Numbered from the stretch's first letter, positions 46,940-58,150 are shown. The stretch: 64,000 nt of DNA from Bostrychus sinensis (GCA_020698575.1 CM036244.1:12500534-12564533), one strand, 5' to 3'. Made by a program: numbers and translations. The notes: generated from the letters alone by a model not told the origin.

Positions 46940-47230
46940 TTAAAGTGGTGGAAAGTAACTTGATCTTTTTATGTATTTTTTTTAAATTTAGTTTGATTTT
47001 GAAGTAATATTTTTACATACTTTTTTAAAGGAGAGTATAATAAACATACTTTTACTTGAATAAATTTAAGAAAGTCTTTAAATGAGTACAAGTATTTTCA
47101 CTTTTTACTAGTATAATAGAAGGAATAACAGTAGTAGTAGTAAGAGTAGTACAATATCAACAGTAATTGTAATAGTAATAGGTTTTAGTGCAGTAGCCAA
47201 AATAGTAAAGTATTTCTAGATAAATTCTTA
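46940..47230. repeat. TACTTTTACTTGA repeat with TAG tract
   Basis: ACATACTTTTACTTGAATAAATTT and CACTTTTTACTAGTATAATAG flank an impure AGT tract (47130-47190). A further degraded piece, TTTTACTTCTCCTTGAGTAATATTG, is at about 47690. Confidence 0.65.
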
Positions 47231-47480
47231 AATTAAAAGGAGTGAGTGCATCCGTGGGTCAGAAAATCTTGGGGCCAAAGATCTGTGGAAAAAACATTAG
47301 TTTAAAAGCAAAAGATGGAGATCATCCGAGGCAATCTGACATTATTAAAAATCTTTTATTGAGTACGGGACATCCCAGCGCGTTTCAACCCCTGCTGGGT
47401 CTTCATCAGGGCAGACATGATGCGGAATCAATACCAGGAGGTCTAATTAGAGAAATAAGATCATGTGGGATGATCACATG
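47230..47480 (-). mobile_element. Repeat with hammerhead-ribozyme-like core
   Basis: The minus strand carries CTGATGA (47409-47403), a stem with CCC/GGG pairing around AGCA, then GAAA (47386-47383) and CGCGCTGGGATGTC. This is the order of the conserved hammerhead core. One extra A follows CTGATGA, and a complementary stem I was not found. Penelope-like retroelements are known to carry hammerhead motifs, so a decayed end of such an element is a reasonable inference. Confidence 0.4.
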
Positions 47481-47849
47481 ACAGAATGATTACATATTAT
47501 TGAACGCAACAACAACAAAAGAAAATAATAAAAAGAAAAAAAAAACTTTTGTGAATTGGTTTAGAGTCTATGGAGCAACCACATAATACGTAAAGTTACT
47601 GTCAATTACTACTCGTCTAAAAACATCTATTTCTTGACAAACTTTACTCTCAGTACTTTTTGATGTTTAATCAATAATTCAGCTGACTACTTTTACTTCT
47701 CCTTGAGTAATATTGTTTTAAAGTAACAGTACTTTTTCTTGAGTACAGACTTCTCTTGTCTCTGTTGTTTTGTCTTGAAACATGACTCAGCATCAACAAA
47801 ATGTGCAGTTTATTATTATTTTTATTTTATTTTATTTTTTTAGCATATA

Positions 47850-48446
47850 TTATCCAGAAGGTCCAGAAGGTTGCTGATGCCATTCCCATTTCTCCTGTTC
47901 ATTACCGTACCTCTGGTGTCCTGTACACTGGGAAAGGTGAATGTGTGCTTGATAAAATCGCTTGAGGTAGAAAAGTGTAATACATTTCTCTCTTTTGTAA
48001 GTATCAACTATTGTCCAAGCTTTTTTTTTTTGGATACATCTAATCCCAGGCCATATATGGTGCATGTTTGGGGAGGCTTTGGGCGCATTCAGGCAGCAAA
48101 CACCTCTCTCCTCACTGTACTGTCTAGCATCAACACATACTCTCACTGCCAGAAAGACAATAGCCCACCTCTCCACTGCAGACATAACAAGGCCAACTAA
48201 ATTACCTACTACTGTTACAAGTATCCAGTGTGCCGGATGTGCACAGAACAGAGAGCTATGGCCTTGGGTTGAACAAGATGTTACGTAACCCCCCTCTCCC
48301 CCTTCCCTGATGGAGAAGCCGCAAAAAATGATGGGCCCCGGATAAAGCATTCTCCTACGCAATGAATTTAAATCAAAGGCATTAAAAACCACTGAGGTGT
48401 GTGAAGATGTACTGCGCTGATTAGATGAAGCCAGCGCCGTATTCAT
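47850..48446 (-). other. Unexplained 198-codon open frame
   Basis: This is the longest open frame in the window. ATG at 48446, stop at 47850 on the minus strand. It includes a hydrophobic run (WILVTVVGNLVGLVMSAV) and several cysteines, but no family is recognised. Plus-strand frames of 109 and 74 codons overlap it, and no repeat explains it. Base composition is higher in GC than the flanks. A single-exon lineage gene, part of a non-coding RNA or chance are all possible. Confidence 0.15.
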
Positions 48447-50743
48447 AAAAATAAAACTGAATTACGGGCATTTCTTCTTTCGTCTAGTCCTCGTGAATGT
48501 CATCATAAAAACTGAATTGATGTGTGTCTCTCCGGACTGCGGAAATATCGTTTTGGTGTGAAAGTCATTGTTATAGGTCACACTTAAAGATGCGTAGTAA
48601 TTCATGGCAAATGTTGTGTCATTGTGTATTCAGAAACGCCAATTCCCAATGGCGCCAAAGAGCATTTTTGAATTCAGAGTCATCATTTTATCCAAGCTAC
48701 AATTCAATCATTTCAACATTTTTCATCTCAACCAAATATAGAGAGCATTCAAACACTGTGCTATCCAGCTGCTGTGGTGCGCATTAGAGCCGCTGGACAG
48801 TATTTTTAAAGCCTTTAATGTCACAATGAGACATAAATACATTTGTTCAGAAAATCCACCACCTCCTGCTGTTTCCTTAATGACTTTTTTGTGTGCTGTA
48901 TGCTGAATAAATGGGACTAAGATAGGCTCCTCCTCCTTCTTGACGTGTTACATATCATTTCTAACACCAGAGATTAGAGCTATCTGCAGAAGTGGGCCCC
49001 AAGAGACCATAGCCATTTAGCACCAGGGACATTTCCTTGCAATGTACAAGGTTTATCTGTACCACTTAAGCTATATTACTAAGTTGTAGGCTATAACTTT
49101 AATTAGAATATCTGTACCAACTCAGAGTTAGAGAAAGTAGTAAGGGAAAGGTTTAAGTTTTGTATGTTTTGTCCCTTCAGACTTCCTGTCGTTCTCACAT
49201 TGCATCAGATCCATGTTCAGCAGTTACGATATATCAATTTGTCTTTGCTGCTGTTTGTTTTTTGGTCTTTTTGGTCCCGGGTCCCTTTACTTAAGGTGTT
49301 TGAGTTGTTTTTTGCCTGAAAATAATTGTAAAATACCACTTGCTAATAGCGCTAGTATGTACTTAAGGCATTTTTCATGTGTTATTAAGCTAACCGCTAG
49401 CCAATGCATGTGCATTTGGGTTTGTAGATCACTTTTAATGAATGCTATGCTTATTTTAGTAAGGCTGCAACTTTTTTTTCTTTTCTTTTTTTACTGTGAA
49501 GGCACAGCATTTCACATTTTACAACCTTTAAAAACATTTGACTAAAAGAGATGGAAGGATTGAGATAAAACTGTATCACACCCGTCTTATCTGATCCTAC
49601 AAAGACTAACCATTGTTTAATATCACCATCCCACTGCTGCTACGACTCCCCGGCTCCTGAAGTGATTTGTTATTCCGGACGTCCGAGCTCGCAGTAAATA
49701 CAGTATGACAGTGCATTAGTGTTTGAGATGACAAAGTGAGGCTGGCACGTATTCAAGTTTCACACAAAAAACCAAGAGGCCACCTTGAAGCAACAAACAC
49801 CTACCACAGCTCATAGTACAGCTCATAGTAAAAGACAAGATTGTTGAGAGGATAGCCCTGGACAGAAATACATTGGTTTGTCATATAAATATGTTTTGTT
49901 TTTCCCCCGGTAGAAAAAAAGTTGGATGAATTTTCAACATTTTAGCGTCCTGCCAGGGGAACAGCTAATCTTGATGGCAACTTGATGGAGAGATTTGCTT
50001 TTGATAGAAAAGTGCATCAGGCTGTAAGTACATCCCAAAGCAGATAAATATTTTGGCATCAGTGCATCACTACTAGAGTTGTTCTTTTATTTTCTTCTTT
50101 CAACATCTTTAAAGCTTATCCCAGTTTGTCGCAGGGCAGAAACACTAACAGCTCTGTCACCACACACCCCTAAATGCAATATTTTGAATAAAAGTGTCAA
50201 AAGTTGGCTGTGTTTCGCAGACAGCTTGCACTAGATTCCCAAGTTCCCCTTTTGTATGTAATCTGGCCTATCTGCATCAGTGACTTTGGGGCCAGTTGTG
50301 GTTTGCATTTGATAAAGCCCTGACCCTAAAGAGAACATAAAAGCCTTGGAAATAATAGCAGCTGAAAACACAAACTCACAGCGATCTACCTTTGGGAGTG
50401 GAGATTATACCTGCTTAACGTCAAACAGACCCAATATCGTCTGAAAGAGGCTATGAAATCAAGCGGATGAATTTCTCCCTAATCACAGAGGAGAGGTTTG
50501 AGGCTGGCAGGAGTCGAAGCAAACACAGTTCAGGAGCAGAGGCACGGTTCACAGGAGCCAAATGACTGGAACAGGCTTATGGGGCAAACTGGGATACAAT
50601 AACTGTTTACAATAGGGTTGGTTCATAACAGGCCCAGGACTGGAATAATAAAGAGAAAAGCAAAATTGTAATTGTAAATTGTATTCTCTTTAATGTAATG
50701 CATTTCAACGTGTATCTCACCTGTGGCTCACCTGGCATACTAT
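48447..50743. other. Long low-repeat intergenic stretch
   Basis: About 2.3 kb with almost no recognisable transposon sequence, unusual for this window, and no coding signal. Such a gap may hold conserved regulatory DNA, but that cannot be judged from one sequence. Confidence 0.4.
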
Positions 50744-51180
50744 ATTCAATTCAATTCAGTTTTATTTGTATAGCCCAGTATCACAACAAAAGTCACCTCA
50801 AAGGGCTTCACAACAGTTGATCAAACATAAACACACAATCAGACAACACTAACAATAACTACACTAAACAGATCCAGGACTCTCCTGTCCTTAGACCCTC
50901 CTTCTCGGTAAGGAAAAACTCCTAAAAAAAACCCAGCTGTGGGAAAAAAAAAGAAACCTTATGGAGCCCAACAGAAGGAGAGATCCTCTCCCAGGACGGA
51001 CAGGCAATGCGTCTAGGACTGTTAGTTCATTAGTTCATCTATAGGATCATAGATTAACTCTGTAAGGATTCATCCAGACGGGAGTGGGGTGAGGTAGGTT
51101 GAGGAAGTCCAGAGGATGCAGCAGGTGGGCCTCATCCAGACAGGTGAGTGGGGTGAGATATATATACTATAGACCCCATA
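50744..51180 (+). repeat. Non-LTR retroelement 3'-end repeat
   Basis: It starts ATTCAATTCAATTCAGTTTT, then TTTGTATAGC..CACAACAAAAGTC.CCTCAAAGGGCTT and GGTAAGGAAAAACTCC, a very common teleost repeat. 51181-51240 is a further tRNA-like SINE piece (GGGTTTGATTCCGGC). Confidence 0.7.
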
Positions 51181-51415
51181 AACTAGAGCCACCTGGGTTT
51201 GATTCCGGCTTGGGCGAATTTGGTCCATGTCATTCTTCATCTCTTTGTTATTTTTAGAGAAAATAAAGTTTTAGTTTTGGTTTACATTATATTTACTTTG
51301 TTCAATGTGTGTATTTTGGTTGTGGTGATGAATCCTAAGCATAACCATTAAAGAAAAACATTACTACAATGTAGAAGTCATGGACCAAAAGCTGTTTGAT
51401 GTGCCTTGGGATAAC

Positions 51416-51718
51416 CAGGGGTGTTTCTAGACAACTTTTAACTTGGGGGGCCACACTGGGGCCAGCCTTTTTCCTGGGGATTACATGTGGCATTTTGATG
51501 TAAACCAACTAGGATTTATTTAAAAAAATAACTCAGATATCATCTTTGTAAACATGATAAACATATCTTCCCTCTTTTTATAGTGCTCAAACAACCCTTT
51601 GTACAAATTTACAATATAATGTGTGAGTTTCATAAAGCATTTAGGACACTTCAGAGGGGTGGCCACTAGGGGGCACAGGCTCACAGTTACCCCTGGCCAT
51701 CCCCTAGAACCGCTCCTG
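51416..51718. mobile_element. hAT element (CAGGGGTGTTTCTAG ends)
   Basis: The ends CAGGGGTGTTTCTAG and CTAGAACCGCTCCTG are inverted repeats with three mismatches. Flanks GGGATAAC (51408-51415) and GCGTTAAC (51719-51726) agree at 6 of 8 positions. The 303-bp interior is non-coding and contains a strong CTCF-like motif. Confidence 0.82.
51661..51676 (+). promoter_or_regulatory. CTCF-like motif in a hAT element
   Basis: GGCCACTAGGGGGCAC is the best CTCF-consensus match I saw in the window (consensus core CCASYAGGGGGCGC). Confidence 0.5.
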
Positions 51719-52319
51719 GCGTTAACTATGCTTTATAGTATATAAAGTTATGTGGCATTGTAAATTAATGAAGCTAAAAGAACTGAACTAAAACCACACC
51801 ATTACAAAGTTACATAGGAATAAGACTTTCATTTCTTGTTCTCTCCGGGAATTCAACATCTCTGCTGTAATGTGATAGTACAGCTCTTAAATCTAATTCC
51901 CAGATCAATACAGATCTGATGTGATTTGTAATGATTGAAAACTACACCAAAACCTTTCTGTCTTTCATCACCGCTCACAAACCTCTTCCTTCAGCTCTGA
52001 AGTTCTACTACAGTGGAATGCACGTACAGTGTAGGCTAGGCACAGTGTGAGAATAAAAGCTCATTTATTACTGTCTAAAATGATTGATTGGACGCACATT
52101 ATGATGTAAATGCCCATTAAAGAGGTCACAATCTCTGGCTTATATATTTAACATTACAGAAGTATCATGGTGATTGTAGTATATAATGACAACTGACAAC
52201 TCATTTTTATACATTATGCCAAATCAAGGACTAGTTCCATTAATAACAAAAATAATAATTTAATTTAAATTGATAATGATAGTAATTTTAGTGACAAACG
52301 TCTTTAGACAAATGTGTTT

Positions 52320-52490
52320 TTAATTTCATATGCTTTTCTATTGGTTAAAATTGGGACAACTGGGACTTGGTTTGTTGAAAACTGAGACATATGTTTTTAC
52401 AGATCTGTCTTGGGACATGGGACAAGGAGCCTAAAACTGGGACTGTCCGGGCAAATAGGGATGCCTTGTCACCCTAATTTATATATATAC
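52320..52490. repeat. Repeat fragment shared with 62755-62860
   Basis: Blocks TTTTTACAGAT.T, TGGGACATGGGACA.GGAGCCT and a terminal GATGCCTTGTCACCCTAA, the last resembling a hAT terminus. The element boundaries are unknown. Confidence 0.45.
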
Positions 52491-52557
52491 AATTTAATGG
52501 CTCATTATTATGTATTATTAAGAACAATTAAAAAACTGAATGTTAGTGTGAATTTAG

Positions 52558-52932
52558 TTAATATTTGCTATATTATGCAAAATCAACTTTTTGACCTTTC
52601 TATATTGTGATAATATTGTTCCCTCATTAAAAACATTCCTGGAGTTGTGTTTTGCTTCATTCACATTTTGTAGTAAAATGGTATTATACAAAATGTTTAA
52701 GGAAATCCAAAACTTTTTTCCTTTGTTTGTGTTCAAAAGAGCGTAACAACTCTGCACTCTGCTGCCCTCTACTGGTTTATTCACCTGTTTCTTTATGGCA
52801 CCAGTAGAGTACTTATTAAAAAGGTTCTCTTCTAGTCAGATAAAGTTTTAAAGGTTGTAAAACATGCATTGCTGCTAGAGGCGGCCAAGATTGGTATAAA
52901 ATATGAATAAAAGCACAGTACAGTCCCTTTAA
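52558..52932 (+). mobile_element. TTAA transposon, copy 4
   Basis: TTAA at 52558-52561 and 52929-52932 encloses TATTTGCTATATTATGC...GTCCCT. It has the same orientation as 55356 but is shorter, lacking the CCACTCCAGGAAGCA block. It retains the CTCF-like motif. Confidence 0.85.
52761..52775 (-). promoter_or_regulatory. CTCF-like motif in TTAA transposon copy 4
   Basis: On the minus strand: CCAGTAGAGGGCAGC, a strong core match. Its orientation is opposite to the other CTCF-like sites noted in the window. Confidence 0.45.
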
Positions 52933-52944
52933 TTAAAGCCAGGG

Positions 52945-53110
52945 GTGGTGGCACAGTGCATGGGGCTTTTCGGTGTGAAGTTTGCACGTTCTCCCCTTCT
53001 CTGGGTGGGTTTTTCCCTGGATGGGTTTTTCCCTGGGTGGGTTTTTCTCTGGGTGGGTTTTCTCTGGGTGCTACAATTCCCCCATCAACCTTAAACAAGC
53101 ACAGTAGACT
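52945..53110 (+). repeat. SINE fragment with internal 17-bp tandem repeat
   Basis: GGTGGCACAGTG, then GTGAAGTTTGCACGTTCTCC, then about four to five copies of GGGTGGGTTTTTCCCT (53003-53070). This expands a part that is normally single-copy in the SINE family at 11960. Confidence 0.65.
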
Positions 53111-54099
53111 AATTCATCAGCTACAGCTTCGGCCATAAAACCTTATGCCTAATCATTATGCAGGTCACTGTACACTAGCAGGTAAATTATGTGCTGCGGC
53201 AACATTGTAAGCCATAAAGAAAGAAGCCAGGGTTGTCCCCTCAAAAATTTAAACGTTCATGCATCAGCTTTGGTTTATAAAGTTTTGAAGTTTAACCCTC
53301 AGCCCTCCTGGCTCCCTTTTAGGACTTTTCAAATGTATTTTTTTGTCACATTTTGGTATTTCTTATGCTAGAGTGATGATATTTGACAAAGATGTAAATT
53401 AATAAATGGATTTTAGAATTTTAGCAAAAATTCAGTTGAAACTGAATTTTCTACTGTCCGGAAAAAGAAAAAAAAAAGACTTTTTTCTCTTAAAATCCTT
53501 TTGAGTCTCATTGACTTACATTAAAATCATTTATTTTCACTCTGCTGCCATTACAGTACAGAAATGTTAAATCATTTTAATTCCTCTGTAACTCTGTCAG
53601 TCAGAGGCTGTAAAATACACAACCTAAAAAAAAAAAAAATTTCTTCAAAATTCCCATTAGCTAACACTGACTGTAGCTCAGCTCTTTTAGGACTTTAAGA
53701 GGAAAAATGTGAGTTTCATCCCTTTTTGCGTAATGGCACAAAAAGTAAAAATGTATGAAAATCAGTTTTAGGAATAATCAGTGACCTATCCTGGGCCAGT
53801 AATTCCTGCTCTAACAAAAACAAACAAACAAATAAATAAATAAATAAATAAATAAATACTTTGCATCTTTAAATAGTAAATAATCCATATTTTATTTACA
53901 AATATATTGGAATTATGTGAACAAATTGGCTTTTAGAGGCTTAAAAATATATAATTGAATTCTCTTTTGTTATGTATGATGAGGACAGGGGTTAATGATC
54001 AAAAAACAAACAAAACAAAAAAAATTTCATGTTCATGAACCAAGTTCATAAACACTTATCCTAGAAAGGTTGGAGCTGAAGGTCCTTCAGAAGGAGGTT
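53111..54099. other. Intergenic sequence with AAAT microsatellite
   Basis: An AAAT run at about 53828-53859 and A-rich patches. No gene. Confidence 0.5.
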
Positions 54100-54345
54100 C
54101 TACAGACAACTAAATTGAGGGGTTACATACTTTTGTAAGCTCAAGTTTGCTGTTTTTCTGTCATATTTCTAATTTGCTTCACAATAATTTATTTTTTTTT
54201 ATTTTTTTTCATTTTCCTAGTTGTTGTCATGTGATGTAAGGTGACTGACATGAACCTCTCAATGATCCATTTAAATTCCAGGTTGTAAGGCAACAATAAA
54301 GGAAAAATGCTGAGGGGGTGTATAATTTTCCTTGCCTCTGTACAT
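54100..54345. mobile_element. Tc1-like transposon end, degraded
   Basis: AGGGGTTACATACTTTTGTAAG and GTTGTAAGGCAACAATAAAGGAAAAATG, ending GGGGTGTATAATTTTCCTTGCC, resemble terminal sequences of fish Tc1/mariner elements. No transposase remains. Confidence 0.4.
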
Positions 54346-55355
54346 TTTCAAATGTGACGCAGTGACCTAAAAGGGCTTTCAGAGGGAGAACAGGATTTTT
54401 TAAAGGAGGGCCTGAGAATTAAATACAGATTGCAATTTGAAAATCTGTGTGGTTGCTTGTTGCATGCATTTGAATTGAGTTTCCAAAACGCCTTTTTCAT
54501 GTCTTTCCTTATTTGGCCCACAAAGTAGACTTTGGACTTGATTGATACCTTGTCTTCAAGTTCACTTAACTAATGTTGAGATGAGTGTTTTGGTTAACAG
54601 CTTGTGTAACTTGTTCTCATGTGGAGTATGGCTCACAAAAACACTCAAGAGAAAAGAACTGGAGCAAATGAAGACAGGGGTAAACTTAACAGAGACCTCA
54701 TTAAATCAGCAGAGAGCAGCAAATGACACAGCGGGACATCTGGGGAGATAAAAAGGATAAAACCAAAATAGGGGCTGGGAGAGAATTGCTTGGTTTGAGG
54801 AGCATCCATATACTGAGGTAACGAAGGTCTACACAGTGCAGGCAACAGTTTTAAAAATAGTTCTTGTTTTATTTTCAGCGTAGTCAAGCTGACATATTCT
54901 GAAGTGAACTTTTATTTTTTGTATATATTTTCCTTCTTTTTGCCTGTGAAGTTGCGTCACTCCTGTGTTGATGCCAGAGTCTGTCTCATCTCTCGTACGG
55001 CTCCCACATCTCGGAGGGAACAGAGCAGGATTGTGACAGCATATGTGTGGGCTGCGCTGGGCATCTCTGAGTTCAGTCTTTGTATTATCTGGGACCACGG
55101 CCTCCCCCGCCTCCCCCAGTGCGTCGTCACGGCCAGACGCGAAAAATGTGGCTGTAACTGTGCACAGACTGGACGACGGAGAAGATTAGATTATTATTAA
55201 AATGACCTTACAATTACAGGTCAGTGCTGTCTCTGTCTGTGATGAGGAAAGTTTTATTGAGTTCATAGAGGTGAGAAGTAACTACTTACAATTCTTTAGT
55301 TATATTACAACTTATATGGTTTAAAGGCTGAGTTTAAAATGTTTAGAATTGTTGT
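54346..55355. other. Intergenic sequence, nothing recognised
   Basis: A GC-richer patch (54950-55190) carries overlapping 98- and 89-codon frames on opposite strands without similarity to known proteins. Confidence 0.45.
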
Positions 55356-55999
55356 TTAAAGGGGCTTTATTATGCAAAAGCGATTTTGTTTTTTGCTTTC
55401 TAACATGTTATAATATTGTTCCCTCATCAAAAACTTACCTGGAGTTTATAAAGAAGTCATCTGGACTGGAAACATTGACTTCTATTTAAACCTTTTTGCT
55501 GTGATTCAATCAGCCTGGATGACTGAGAGTCTTCACAGACATACCTGGAGTTGTTTACCTTTCTGAGGCCTCAAAACGCTCGGTTGCACAAACCTCCACC
55601 TCTCCCACGAATCCCCGCCCACTCCAGGAAGCACTGACCAATCGACAAGCACTCTACATCCAGTCTGCTCTTGTTTATTTATCCATTAAAACGTGGGTGC
55701 AGCTGTGTTTCCACTGATTTCTCACAACTATTTTTATTTTATTTTTTATTTAAATGGTATCACTATGCAAAATGTTTCAGGAAGTTAAAAAAAAAGCATA
55801 TTTTCTGTAATGGTTCTGTACAAAATAGCACACAACAGCTCTGCACTCTGTTTCTTTAAGGCACCAGTAAAGTACTTATTAAAAATGTTCTCTTTTAGTC
55901 ACACTGTTTTTAAAGGTTGTAAAACATGCAATGCTGTTTTAATGGTGACCAAGATTGGTTTGAAAAAATATTAATAAAAGCATAATATATCCCCTTTAA
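55356..55999 (+). mobile_element. TTAA transposon, best bounded copy
   Basis: TTAA at 55356-55359 and 55996-55999. The left end AGGGGCTTTATTATGC and the right end in reverse complement AGGGGATATATTATGC define the terminal inverted repeat. It carries an internal insertion (55447-55541). It lacks about 26 bp that in copy 4 hold the CTCF-like motif. Confidence 0.9.
55447..55541. mobile_element. 95-bp insertion in the TTAA transposon
   Basis: Flanked by identical TACCTGGAGTT (55436-55446 and 55542-55552). The other copies have a single CCTGGAGTTG here. The insert contains CCTGGATGACTGAGAGTCTT, a motif I associate with fish retroelement ends. An 11-bp duplication suits target-primed retroposition. 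Confidence 0.65.
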
Positions 56000-56029
56000 A
56001 AAGTGACTGCTGTGTCAATTAACACCAGT

Positions 56030-56200
56030 GTACCACTTGTGCTGGTCCCAAGCGTGGATAAATGGAGAGGGTGGCATCAGGAAGGGCATCCAGCTTAAAA
56101 ACCTAAGCCAAATCAGTATGTGAGTCGCTGAATCACTGCACTAGGAGGCAGGTGATTTGCTGTGGTGACCCATAGAAAACAAAAGCCCAAAGGAAAGACG
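56030..56200 (+). repeat. Dispersed fish repeat
   Basis: A well-preserved copy of the 15735 family: TGGATAAATGGAGAGGGTGG, CAGGAAGGGCATCCAGC, GGAGGCAGGTGATTTGCTGTG. Confidence 0.7.
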
Positions 56201-56479
56201 ATGAATTTTTGTTGTTTGTTTTGTTTTGATGACAAAATGGGGATAAATTATTTAAAACAACACAGGGAGATAAATAAATTCAATATATTATTAACTTTTT
56301 TTTTTTTTTTTTTGGCATATTTAGATTATGTTGAATTTTATAATGATTGTCTGAAACTGTCTAAACTGGCAAAAGCAACAATGACTAGTGACTCTAGACT
56401 GTTTTGTGTAACCCTTGACATTCTGTTGTTTGTTTGTGTCTTTTGCTGAACATAAACAATTCCCAAATATAACATAGCA

Positions 56480-56666
56480 GCTTTTACTTTTGTCTTCTGT
56501 CCCATTCCTTTTTCCCTTCTGGGGTCACCACAGCTAATCACCTGCCTTCTAAGTGGGCAGTAATTTGCATACTGATTTTGAATACGTTTTTCTTTCCCTT
56601 TCTGACACAACCCTCTCCATTTATCCGGGCTTGGGACCGACACAAAGTTGCACTAGCTTGTAACCC
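56480..56666 (-). repeat. Dispersed fish repeat, reverse copy
   Basis: The reverse orientation of the previous one, about 280 bp away: TTCTGGGGTCACCACAGC, ATCACCTGCCTTC, CCCTCTCCATTTATCCGGGC. Confidence 0.7.
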
Positions 56667-57869
56667 TCTGTGGCATGATTATGTTTTCTCTATCTGGGTA
56701 GATAAGACCCATCCATGACATATTAGGTATTTTGATCAACATTATATTCACAAATATGATTAATAAATATCTTTAAGTATTGCCTTAATGCCAGTCTGCT
56801 GCAGATATGATGGATAAACATGTTTGTTGGGGTGGGTCAGTGTTGGGGAGCGCAGGTGCATCTGTGATACAGGCACATGCCAGATTGGCTCAAACCTCTG
56901 CTGTGACCATTCAACCAAACACATGCAACCTGACACTCCTCTAACACACTCTCTCTCACTCTATCTCTCACTGTTTCACCTAATATCTATCATCCTGGAC
57001 TTGGAACACTGATAAACAGGAAAGGTGTTAATCCAAGGCCATTTTCAGTACACTATGTCTAATTATCAACCACAAATCGCAACGCCTTATTACTAAAAGC
57101 ACAGTAAATCAGCTCTGGTTAATTAACTCTACACTTAAAAAGTCATAATGCTCATTAGTCATTTTAAATAGCTGCAACCATATTCACAAAATCAGTACAT
57201 TTCTAACTGGTATTTTCAGTGCAGAGTTACTGTAGGATGTGACCTGACTAGAAGTGGTGCGAGATCTCTCTACTTTTACTACATCTATACTTCTCCTCTT
57301 TGGTCTTCCTCTACAATCATACTGAATTCATTCAAAAATCCTGATAAACTAACTAATTTTACATTTATTTTTTGCTTTATGTGCTTGTTTTATCTACATT
57401 TGCTTTTTTTTTACAAATGTCCTTGTTTGGGCCCCACACAATAACACAACATTGTGGTATCTCGGTGTCAACATAGCACTTAGCAAATACTGTAGATACA
57501 GATGACAAATAAAACAACAGGCAGCAGTTATTACAAATGTTCCTTTTTACCTCAAATTAAAGTGCTCCAACAAATAAAAAAGGATAAAGTCAAACCAAGG
57601 AAATCACACTCTTTAATCAAACGGGTATTTTTAAAATCAGTTTTACCATTTCACATGGTTGAAACAATTATATTTAGGCTTCAGATGAGTTAAACATGAA
57701 GTGATATTCAACCTCTCAACACTTTTAGACTCTGGGCCCAACCCATCAGTTCTAATCACTGCTACAGTGTATTATTATACACCAGTATCTGGATGCTTTT
57801 ACTTAAATGGAAATGTGTTCCTCAAGTAAATGATGTGTCGGAAGGAGTAAAAGTATTTATTTTACCTGA
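56667..57869. other. Intergenic sequence, nothing recognised
   Basis: Unique-looking AT-rich DNA. No gene or family was identified. Confidence 0.45.
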
Positions 57870-58150
57870 GTGGCAAGGTGAGTGCAGTGCTCACCTCTCA
57901 ACCACAGGGCCCTGGGTTTGATTCTGGGTGTAATGTAAACTTCACAAGCAATACTTTCTACTTAAGTAATATATTTCTACTTGAATAATATTATTTTGAT
58001 GTATCAGTGTTTTTTCTTGCATGGGGCTACAGTGGCGCAGAAGGTTAGGCAGGTTGCCCACTAACTGGTGGGTTGGTGGTTTGATTCCTGCTCTGACTCA
58101 GTACATACTGCTGTTGTATTCTTGGGCAAGACACTTCATCCACACTCCCT
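57870..58150 (+). repeat. Two tRNA-derived SINE heads
   Basis: 57870-57935 has CAGTGCTCACCTCTCAACCACAGGG and GGGTTTGATTCTGGG. 58024-58150 has GGTTGGTGGTTTGATTCC (B box) and CTTGGGCAAGACACTTCATCC, the family at 824. Confidence 0.65.
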
